Positions 22,604-28,972 of a stretch of 53,681 bases of DNA are shown piece after piece. Source of the stretch: Vicinamibacterales bacterium. Its GTDB lineage: Bacteria > Acidobacteriota > Vicinamibacteria > Vicinamibacterales > UBA2999. Under the pieces are notes generated by a model, which did no database searches, had not been told where the DNA came from, and saw only the letters and a list, made by a program, of their open reading frames with translations. The position numbers and the translations under genes were made by a program. Position 1 is the stretch's first letter. Each line of letters starts with the position of its first letter. The stretch lies in the NCBI GenBank assembly GCA_041659285.1, contig JBAZYO010000023.1, positions 1 through 53,681 on the forward strand. The letters are read 5' to 3'.

Positions 22604-25015
22604 ATGGCCACCCTGTTCAACGACCTCCGGATCGCCTTCAGGCAGCTCACCCGGCGGCCGGCATTCACCGCCACGGCCGTGCTGACGCTGGCGATCGGAA
22701 TGGGCGTGAACACGGTGGCCTTCACCGTGGTCAACGCCCTGCTCTTCAAGGGCTCGGCCACCAGCGGCCACCCCGACGTGGGCCGCATCGTTACCACGCC
22801 GGGCGGCGACGAAGGCGGCTACGGGTCGCTGCCGGACTACCAACGCTTCGCGGACGCGACGCGCGGCTCGCTCGACCTGGCGGCCGAAGGCCGCGCCTCG
22901 CTGGCCTGGCGGCACGACGGCTCATCCGACACGGCATGGGTCCTGTTCGTGTCGCCCAACTACTTCTCGATGATCGACGCGCCGATGATCGCCGGCCAGC
23001 AGGTCGTCTCGAAGGCCAACGGCGGGCCGCCCGCGGTGGTGATCGGTGAACGCTTCTGGCGCGAGAAGCTGGCCGCCGCGTCCCTGGCCGGCCTCACTCT
23101 TCGCCTCAACGACATCGACGTCAGCGTGGCGGGCGTGATGTCGGGCGACTACACCGGCCCGGCCGGGATCTACTCGCCCGACGTGTGGCTGCCACTGGAC
23201 GACGTGGTGCTGTTCGGCTTGTCGCCGAAGTTGCTGGCGCGCGACACGCGATGGCTGTTCCTGCTGGGCCGGCTCGACGCCGGCGCGAGCCTCGCGGTCG
23301 TCCAGGGACAACTCGACGCCGCCGTCGCCGGCATGGCCCGCGACTGGCCCGGCTCGCATCGCGAGCGCGGCGCGCGGTTCCGGATGCTGCGCGACGGCAA
23401 CAGCGAGCTGCGCGGCGTGGCCGCCGGCGCCGCCATCGGCATGGGGCTGATCGGCCTGGTGCTGCTGCTCGCCTGCTTCAACGTCGCCAACCTGCTGCTG
23501 GCCCGGGCGGTGGAGCGCGAGCGCGACATGGGCATCCGCACCGCGCTCGGCGCGAAGCCCTCGCGCCTGTTGCGGCTGGTCGTGACCGAAGGCTTCGTGA
23601 TCGCTGCGCTGGCCGGCGTGCTGGCGCTGGTGCTGGCATGGTGGACGCAGTCGATCGTCAGCACGTTCGCCATTCCCATCGAGCAACCGCAGCATCTCGA
23701 CTTCACGCCCGACCGCACCGTGCTCGCCTTCATCGCGCTCATTGTCTTGATCGCCGGCGTGCTGCCCGGGCTGTGGCCGGCCATCGCCGCGGCGCGGGTG
23801 GACGTGCTGCGCGTGCTCGGGTCGCAGGGCGGCAACGCCGCGAGCGGACGGCCCTCTTCGCTGCGCCGCTGGCTGGTGGGCGCGCAAATCGCCGGCTCCA
23901 CCGCGTTCCTGGCGTTGGCGGCGCTGTTGATTCAGTCGTTCGCCTACCTCGCCGACGCGCCCATGGGTTTCGCGCGCGATCGGCTCGTGGTGGCGGAGTT
24001 CGAGCCGGCGTCCAACGGGTTCGACGCGGACGCGTCGGAACGCTACGTGACCGCGCTGCTGGCGCGCGTGCGGGCGCTGCCCGGCGTGACCGATGCGGCC
24101 GTCGCCGACCGCGTGCCGTTCTTCATCGGCTTCGAACGCGAGACGCCGGTGTGGCCCGACGGCGGCGAGTGCGACGCCGGCAACTGCCCGAAGGTCGCCA
24201 CGCTGGCGGCCGGGCCGTCGTACTTCAAGACGATGGGGATTGGGATGGTGGCGGGGCGGGAGTTCACCCCGGCAGACGGAGCATCGGTGGCGGTGGTCAG
24301 CGCGGCGTTCGCGAAGCAGCAATGGCCGGACGGCCGCGGCGTGGGCGAGACGCTGCGACTGGGCGGCCGGGCTGCCGCCGTGACCGTGGTCGGCATCACG
24401 GCGACGCACCAGACGCGCGGCCTGGATCGGGAACGGCCCACGCTGTATCTCCCGGTGGGCCGCGAGCAGTTCGAGGGCGCGCTGACCGTGGTGGCGCGCA
24501 CCGCCGACGCGCCGGCGCCGATCGTGCGGGCCTTCGCGGCAGCGGCGCGCACCGTGGACCCGAAGGTGTCGATGTTCGCGGTGAAGACCATGGCGCAGCG
24601 GATGGCGGTGCAGCTCTGGCCGTTCCGCACGGTGAGCTGGCTGTTCTCGATGTGCGGAGGCCTGGCGTTGATTCTCGGCACCGTGGGCCTGGTCAGCGTG
24701 GTGATTCACGCCGTGAATCGCCGGCGCCGCGAATTCGGGGTGCGCGTGTCGGTGGGCGCCACGCCGCGCGATTTGATCGCCGACGTGCTGCGCGGCGCCG
24801 GCCACCTGTTGGTGCCCGGTCTGATCGTGGGGGTGATGCTGTCGGCCGCGCTCGCCCGCGTCGCGCAGGCGGCGTTCATCGGCGTGAACGTCCTGAACCC
24901 CGCGACCTACCTCGGGGTGGTACTGCTCCAGTGCGCGATCGTCGGGGTGGCGTGCCTCGCCCCCGCGTTACGCGCGTCGCGCGTGGATCCGCTGGTCGCG
25001 TTACGGTCCGAATAG
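22604..25015 (+). CDS. MacB/FtsX-like ABC permease (acidobacterial orphan type)
   Basis: A membrane protein of about 803 residues with two FtsX-type four-helix units separated by large periplasmic (MacB_PCD) regions. It starts MATLFNDLRIAFRQL and ends RVDPLVALRSE, both typical of the duplicated orphan permeases abundant in Acidobacteria. Visible helices: near residue 20-45; LIGLVLLLACFNVANLLLARA; GVLALVLAWW; the second unit with LILGTVGLVSVVI, HLLVPGLIVGVMLSA and GVVLLQCAIVGVACLAP. There is no ATPase gene beside it, as usual for this group. An in-frame GTG at 22583 would add seven residues; ATG 22604 fits the family N-terminus better. Function (efflux, lipoprotein or peptide transport) is unproven. 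Confidence 0.9.
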   Translation: MATLFNDLRIAFRQLTRRPAFTATAVLTLAIGMGVNTVAFTVVNALLFKGSATSGHPDVGRIVTTPGGDEGGYGSLPDYQRFADATRGSLDLAAEGRASLAWRHDGSSDTAWVLFVSPNYFSMIDAPMIAGQQVVSKANGGPPAVVIGERFWREKLAAASLAGLTLRLNDIDVSVAGVMSGDYTGPAGIYSPDVWLPLDDVVLFGLSPKLLARDTRWLFLLGRLDAGASLAVVQGQLDAAVAGMARDWPGSHRERGARFRMLRDGNSELRGVAAGAAIGMGLIGLVLLLACFNVANLLLARAVERERDMGIRTALGAKPSRLLRLVVTEGFVIAALAGVLALVLAWWTQSIVSTFAIPIEQPQHLDFTPDRTVLAFIALIVLIAGVLPGLWPAIAAARVDVLRVLGSQGGNAASGRPSSLRRWLVGAQIAGSTAFLALAALLIQSFAYLADAPMGFARDRLVVAEFEPASNGFDADASERYVTALLARVRALPGVTDAAVADRVPFFIGFERETPVWPDGGECDAGNCPKVATLAAGPSYFKTMGIGMVAGREFTPADGASVAVVSAAFAKQQWPDGRGVGETLRLGGRAAAVTVVGITATHQTRGLDRERPTLYLPVGREQFEGALTVVARTADAPAPIVRAFAAAARTVDPKVSMFAVKTMAQRMAVQLWPFRTVSWLFSMCGGLALILGTVGLVSVVIHAVNRRRREFGVRVSVGATPRDLIADVLRGAGHLLVPGLIVGVMLSAALARVAQAAFIGVNVLNPATYLGVVLLQCAIVGVACLAPALRASRVDPLVALRSE

Positions 25016-25017
25016 AC

Positions 25018-25098
25018 GGCCACAGAGACACAGAGAATTTCCTTTTCTTGAAATACAAGAACAAAAGGTCTTCTCTGTGTCTCTGTGTCTCCGTGGCA
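25018..25098. repeat. Palindromic GCCACAGAGACACAGAGA repeat
   Basis: The left arm GGCCACAGAGACACAGAGA (from 25018) and the right arm TCTCTGTGTCTCTGTGTC ending near 25098 pair over most of their length. The centre forms CCTTTTCTTG-AAATA-CAAGAACAAAAGG. It lies between convergent genes (permease and globin) and could act as a bidirectional terminator. Confidence 0.8.
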
Positions 25099-25107
25099 AA
25101 TTCGTGA

Positions 25108-25488
25108 TCAGTCTCGGGAATTCATCAGGAACGTTGCGATCTGATGAAAGAACGCGCGCAGCACAACGTCTGCGTCGGCGGGTAGTGCCGCCTGATCCAG
25201 GGCTCGATCCATGAGCTCGACCCACCGATCCCGGGCGCGCTGATCCAGTTTGTAGGGATGGTGCCGCATGCGCAGGCGCGGGTGCCCGCGGCTCTCCTCG
25301 TAACGCGGCGGGCCACCGAAGCGCCCGACCAGGAAGTCGCGCAGCCGCAACTCGGCGCCCGCCATGTCGTCCGGCGGATACATGGGCCCAAGGAGGTCGT
25401 CGTGCGGCACCTGCGCGTAGAACGCGGCGACCAGCCGCGCGAACCCGTCTTCGCCGATGCGGGCGTAGAGGTCGCCTTCAGACAGCAT
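25108..25488 (-). CDS. Group II truncated hemoglobin
   Basis: Small oxygen/NO-binding globin of the trHb group II (YjbI/GlbO-like). The 126-residue protein contains FARLVAAFYAQV (helix B), LRLRDFLVGRFGGPPRY, the proximal region GHPRLRMRHHPY (His as heme ligand) and RDRWVELMDRA with the group-II Trp at G8. The role is usually NO or reactive-species handling, or oxygen binding at high affinity. Its start overlaps the upstream small gene by 11 bases, suggesting translational coupling. Confidence 0.9.
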   Translation of the reverse strand: MLSEGDLYARIGEDGFARLVAAFYAQVPHDDLLGPMYPPDDMAGAELRLRDFLVGRFGGPPRYEESRGHPRLRMRHHPYKLDQRARDRWVELMDRALDQAALPADADVVLRAFFHQIATFLMNSRD

Positions 25489-25780
25489 CGGGCGTGCGGA
25501 TCTTCTCGACCTTGCGATCGCGATCGTGGTTCAGCCGCTCGACGTCGCGGCGGTAGTGCTCCTCGATCGTCTGCCGCGCGTCGTGATCGGCCGACGACAT
25601 CAGCTTGGTCTTGTAGAGAATCTCTTCCTGCGCCAGCTTGGCCGCGTAGGTCTTGCGAATCTCGGTGATCGCGGCCTTCTGTTCGCCGGTGAGCGGGTGT
25701 TCGGTGACGCCGGCGTCGGCGTCCTGCTTCTTGAGGCGCGCCATGGCCAGCTCGAGCGCGCTCTTCGGTTCGTCGTTCAT
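25478..25780 (-). CDS. Unknown charged helical protein
   Basis: A 100-residue protein, MNDEPKSALELAMARLKKQDA..., rich in Lys, Arg, Glu and Asp and predicted almost fully helical. It has a recognisable TGEQKAAITEIRKTYAAKLA segment followed by EEILYKTKL and EHYRRDVERL. I recognise no domain and no Cys or membrane segment. It lies 15 bases after the proline dehydrogenase stop upstream but has its own TATCAT box six bases before ATG. It overlaps the globin start. Confidence 0.75.
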   Translation of the reverse strand: MNDEPKSALELAMARLKKQDADAGVTEHPLTGEQKAAITEIRKTYAAKLAQEEILYKTKLMSSADHDARQTIEEHYRRDVERLNHDRDRKVEKIRTPDAV

Positions 25781-25786
25781 CAGACG

Positions 25787-25792
25787 ATGATA
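25787..25792 (-). promoter_or_regulatory. -10-like box TATCAT before small gene
   Basis: On the minus strand TATCAT is followed by six bases and ATG 25780. Confidence 0.35.
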
Positions 25793-25795
25793 CGC

Positions 25796-26725
25796 CTACC
25801 CGAACAGCGACTTCGCCACGAACCAGACGTTCGCGGGCCGTTCGGCGAGGCGGCGCATGTACCAGGGGAACCAGTAATCGCCGTAGGCAATCAGAACGCG
25901 CACCGAGGCGCCGTCTTCGGCGAGGCGGAGCTGCGTGGGCTTCTGGATGCCGTAGAGCATGTGGAACTCGAACTCCGCGGGCTTGGCGCCGGTGGCGGCG
26001 GCGTGGCGGCGGATGGCGTCGATCAGCGGCACGTCGTGGGTGCCGAACACCGCGCGGCCGCCGGCCGCGCGCGAGCCGGCGTCCAGCATCACCTGGGCCA
26101 GCGCGTAGTAGTTCGCGTCCACCTCGCTCTTCTTCGGAAAGGCCACCGTCGCCGGCTCGTTGTAGGCGCCCTTCACGAGCCGGATCCCGATGCCGCGGCC
26201 CATCAGCTCGACCAGGTCTTCGCGCGTGCGAAACAGGTAGGCCTGGAGGCACACGCCGACGCGCGGGAACTCGGCGCGCAGGCGGCGGGTCAGGTCGAGC
26301 GTGACCTCGACGTAGCTCGACTGCTCCATGTCGACCCAGAGGTAGTTGCCGGCGGCGTGGGTGCGCGCCGCCAGGTCGCGGAGGTGGCCGTAGGCCAGCT
26401 CGCGGTCGATGTCGAGTCCGAGCTGCGTCAGCTTGATCGACGGCTCGCACAACAGGTTGAGGGCGCGAATCTGGTCGATCCCCTCGAGGTAGTGCTCGGC
26501 CACGGCGTCGGCCTCGGCCAGGTCCTTGACGTTCTCGCCAAGCCGCGTGAACACCGCGGTGACGCCTTGCTTGGCCATGGCCCGCGCCGCCACCACCATG
26601 TCGTCGAACGACTCCCCGGGCATGAACCGGGATACGGCGCGGCGCACGAACGGCGCCCTGGTGCCGTTGTCACGGAGCCACTTGCTTTCGGAAGCCTTCA
26701 GAAAGAGGGTGCGGGCAACGCTCAT
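25796..26725 (-). CDS. Proline dehydrogenase, monofunctional
   Basis: FAD-dependent enzyme that oxidises L-proline to pyrroline-5-carboxylate, feeding glutamate synthesis and the respiratory chain. The 309-residue protein matches the PRODH barrel of PutB/FadM type. Motifs: FTRLGENV, LWVDMEQSSYVE, QAYLFRTREDL, IRLVKGAYNEP, FEFHMLYGI and NVWFVAKSLFG. There is no fused aldehyde dehydrogenase domain, unlike PutA, and no P5C dehydrogenase is adjacent. ATG 26725 follows TAGGAT by nine bases. Confidence 0.93.
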   Translation of the reverse strand: MSVARTLFLKASESKWLRDNGTRAPFVRRAVSRFMPGESFDDMVVAARAMAKQGVTAVFTRLGENVKDLAEADAVAEHYLEGIDQIRALNLLCEPSIKLTQLGLDIDRELAYGHLRDLAARTHAAGNYLWVDMEQSSYVEVTLDLTRRLRAEFPRVGVCLQAYLFRTREDLVELMGRGIGIRLVKGAYNEPATVAFPKKSEVDANYYALAQVMLDAGSRAAGGRAVFGTHDVPLIDAIRRHAAATGAKPAEFEFHMLYGIQKPTQLRLAEDGASVRVLIAYGDYWFPWYMRRLAERPANVWFVAKSLFG

Positions 26726-26734
26726 GTCGCCAAC

Positions 26735-26740
26735 ATCCTA
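26735..26740 (-). promoter_or_regulatory. -10-like box TAGGAT before proline dehydrogenase
   Basis: On the minus strand TAGGAT is followed by nine bases and ATG 26725. It overlaps the last bases of the MFS gene upstream. Confidence 0.45.
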
Positions 26741-28033
26741 TCCTTCCCCCTTCGCTGAAGCTACGGGGGACAGGTCCGCCTTCGCTGAAGCTATGGCCGA
26801 CAGGCTTTCGCGCGGAGCGAGCGTATGCAGCGGGCCGATGCGCGCCAGCTGCGGAAACGCCGCCCCGACGATGGCGACGACGAGGAGCGTGGCGAAGCCG
26901 CCGCCCACCACCGACAATGTCGGCCCGAACAGCGCCGCCGTGGCGCCGCTCTCGAACGCCCCGAACTCGTTCGAGAAGCCCACGAACACGTAGTTGATGG
27001 CCGAGACGCGGCCCCGGAGGTGGTCCGGCGTGATGGTCTGTTCGAGCGTGAGCCGGATCACCACGCTGACGTTGTCGAACACCCCGGTCAGGAACAGGCA
27101 CGCCATCGAGAGCGCGAACGAGCGCGACAGGCCGAAGCCAATGGTCGCCAGCCCGAACCCCGCCACCACTACCAGCAGGACGCGGCCCGGGCGTCGCCAC
27201 GGCCGCAGCCGCGTGGTGACCAGCGCCATGACGAGCGCGCCGGCGCCGGGCGCGGCGCGCAGCCAGCCGAGCCCGGCCGGGCCGACGGCGAGGATGTCCT
27301 TGGCGAACATCGGCAGCAGCGCCACGGCGCCGCCAAAGAGGACGGCGAACAGATCCAGCGTGATGGCCGACAGGAACAGCGGGTTGTTGCGCACGAACCG
27401 GAAGCCGGCGAACACGTCGCCGGCGCTGCGGCGGCCGCTGGCCGGCGGCGGCACGCGCACCGGCATGGTGAACAGCATCGCCACGAAGATCACCTGCCCC
27501 ACCGCCGCGACCGCAAAGGGCACCGCCGCGCCGCCCGTCGCCGCGATCAGCAGCCCGCCGATCGCCGGCCCGCTGATCGCCGCCAGCTGGAACGTGGACG
27601 ACAGCCACGCGTTGGCGTTGGCAAACTCGCCGGGCGCGAGCAACTGCGGCAGGATGGTGTTGACCGACGGCGACGCAAACGCGCGCGCCGTGCCGATCAG
27701 CGCGAGCAGCGAGTAGATGGCCCAGATCGGGCCGTTGGCCGCCGCCACCAGCGCGAGCCCGATCGCCACCAGCGTGAGCAGGCCATGCGCGAAGATGCCG
27801 ATGTTCCGGCGCGGATACCGATCGGCGGCATTGCCGGCGACGATCATCAGCACCAGCACCGGCGCCAGTTCGACGGCGCCGACCAGGCCCAGCGCCCAGG
27901 GATCGCCGGTGCGCTCGTAGAGCAGCCACCCGACCGCGACGTTGATCATCTGCCAGCCGGCAATCGCGGCGAAGCGGCCGATGGCGAACGACCGGACGAA
28001 GGGATGGCGGAGCGCGGCGTAGGCGTCGCTCAC
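26738..28033 (-). CDS. MFS transporter, EntS-like exporter family
   Basis: About 431-residue inner-membrane exporter of the major facilitator superfamily, with twelve hydrophobic segments and the loop motif NAADRYPRRN between helices 2 and 3. The closest pattern is the EntS/MFS_3 group (LRGRVSAINYVFVG in the second half). The chosen start is GTG 28033 (VSDAYAALRHPFVRSF). The open frame continues upstream to GTG 28105, but those codons lie in repeat DNA. The last 20 residues (SAIASAKADLSPVASAKGEG) are encoded by two direct repeats, so the C-terminus appears altered by repeat insertion. Substrate unknown. Confidence 0.85.
   Translation of the reverse strand: MSDAYAALRHPFVRSFAIGRFAAIAGWQMINVAVGWLLYERTGDPWALGLVGAVELAPVLVLMIVAGNAADRYPRRNIGIFAHGLLTLVAIGLALVAAANGPIWAIYSLLALIGTARAFASPSVNTILPQLLAPGEFANANAWLSSTFQLAAISGPAIGGLLIAATGGAAVPFAVAAVGQVIFVAMLFTMPVRVPPPASGRRSAGDVFAGFRFVRNNPLFLSAITLDLFAVLFGGAVALLPMFAKDILAVGPAGLGWLRAAPGAGALVMALVTTRLRPWRRPGRVLLVVVAGFGLATIGFGLSRSFALSMACLFLTGVFDNVSVVIRLTLEQTITPDHLRGRVSAINYVFVGFSNEFGAFESGATAALFGPTLSVVGGGFATLLVVAIVGAAFPQLARIGPLHTLAPRESLSAIASAKADLSPVASAKGEG
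26745..26806. repeat. CTTCGCTGAAGCTA direct/palindromic repeat pair
   Basis: Two copies of CTTCGCTGAAGCTAYGG lie about 29 bases apart, each followed by ACAGG. Part of it codes for the C-terminal tail of the MFS protein. Related TCCGCC...GGCGGA pieces occur at 28066 and about 929-998. Confidence 0.7.
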
Positions 28034-28098
28034 GCAGATGACACCAGCCCGTACCAGGGCCACAGACCTGTCCGCCGTAGCGCCCGGCGCGAAGGCGG
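28034..28098. repeat. CGCAGATGACACC / TCCGCC-GGCGGA composite repeat
   Basis: It contains CGCAGATGACACC and CCAGGGCCACAG (28034-28066), then CCTGTCCGCCGTAGCGCC and GGCGCGAAGGCGGATGA. It lies just upstream of the MFS start. Confidence 0.65.
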
Positions 28099-28244
28099 AT
28101 GACACCGATAACGCAGAATCACGTTCTCTAGGGTAACGGTTCTGGCCCCTGGGCTCATCGAAGTCTTGTCGGAGGCGGCTGGCGCTCCGTCGTGACCGGC
28201 GCCCGGTGCCGTGCCTCCAGTCCGAACCGTGCCGTCGCTTGCCG

Positions 28245-28265
28245 TATAACGTTAACCGTTATATT
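28245..28265 (+). promoter_or_regulatory. higBA operator and -10 box
   Basis: A perfect inverted repeat TATAACG-TTAAC-CGTTATA (28245-28263) overlaps a TATATT box (28260-28265). Eight bases separate that box from the GTG start of higB. Antitoxins of the HigA type repress their own promoter by binding such palindromes, so this is the likely autoregulatory operator. Confidence 0.65.
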
Positions 28266-28273
28266 CTTGGCCG

Positions 28274-28552
28274 GTGATCAAGAGCTTTCGCTCTGCCGAC
28301 ACGCGGGCGTTGTTCGAAACGGGAAAGTCGAAGCGTTTCGGAGCCATCGTGGCGGTCGCCACGCGCAAGCTCACACAACTCGAGGCGGCAGCCACGCTGG
28401 AGTTCCTGCGGTCGCCCCCAGGCAATCATCTGGAAGCACTGAAAGGCGACCGGAAGGGTCAGCACAGTATCCGGATCAACGACCAGTGGCGCATTTGTTT
28501 TCGTTGGACGGCGGCCGGACCTGAAGATGTCGAGATTGTGGATTATCACTGA
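28274..28552 (+). CDS. higB: HigB-type RelE/ParE-superfamily toxin
   Basis: A 92-residue toxin predicted to cleave ribosome-bound mRNA. It shows the HigB pattern MIKSFRSADTRALFETG, then RKLTQLEAAATLEFLRSPP, LKGDRKGQHSIRINDQWRI and CFRW, ending in VEIVDYH with the C-terminal His. The start is GTG 28274. It is followed after six bases by higA, the reversed toxin-first order characteristic of higBA. The palindromic operator lies just upstream. The module is intact in length and motifs, so it is probably functional. Confidence 0.92.
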   Translation: MIKSFRSADTRALFETGKSKRFGAIVAVATRKLTQLEAAATLEFLRSPPGNHLEALKGDRKGQHSIRINDQWRICFRWTAAGPEDVEIVDYH

Positions 28553-28558
28553 CGGAGC

Positions 28559-28879
28559 ATGGCGATGAAGACCAAGATCAAGATCAAGAACGGAATGCGG
28601 CCGGTTCACCCCGGTGAAGTGTTGCGGGAGGACTTCTTGCGGCCGGCTGGCCTGACCGCGAACGCCCTGGCCAACATCCTGCACGTGCCGGCACCACGCA
28701 TCAACGACATCGTGCGCGAACGACGCGGGGTCTCCGCAGATACGGCGATGCGGCTGGCGCGGTATTTTGGTGGTGACGCCCACTCGTGGCTCAATCTTCA
28801 AGCCATTTATGACCTGCGTCTCGCGGAGCTGGCCAACGCGCGAAAGATCGCGCGCGAGATCATGCCGCTTGCGGGGTAG
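28559..28879 (+). CDS. higA: HigA-type antitoxin, XRE DNA-binding
   Basis: A 106-residue antitoxin and repressor. It has the typical HigA start RPVHPGEVLREDFLRPAGL and a helix-turn-helix (TANALANILHVPAPRINDIVR). RRGVSADTAMRLARYFG and SWLNLQAIYDLRLA follow. Two ATG codons (28559 and 28565) are possible, both after GGAG. It neutralises HigB and is expected to bind the palindrome at 28245-28263. No other genes share the unit; the next gene is convergent. Confidence 0.93.
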   Translation: MAMKTKIKIKNGMRPVHPGEVLREDFLRPAGLTANALANILHVPAPRINDIVRERRGVSADTAMRLARYFGGDAHSWLNLQAIYDLRLAELANARKIAREIMPLAG

Positions 28880-28972
28880 CGGACGTCAGGCCCGTTCTCA
28901 GACCCAGCGCTCATCGGCGTCAGCTGCAACCGGTCCTCCCACCGGCGGACCTGAGCACGTACCGGCCTCCTG

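Noticed and set aside
25018..25098. Possible insertion sequence
   Set aside because: Palindromic but only about 80 bases and without a transposase frame.
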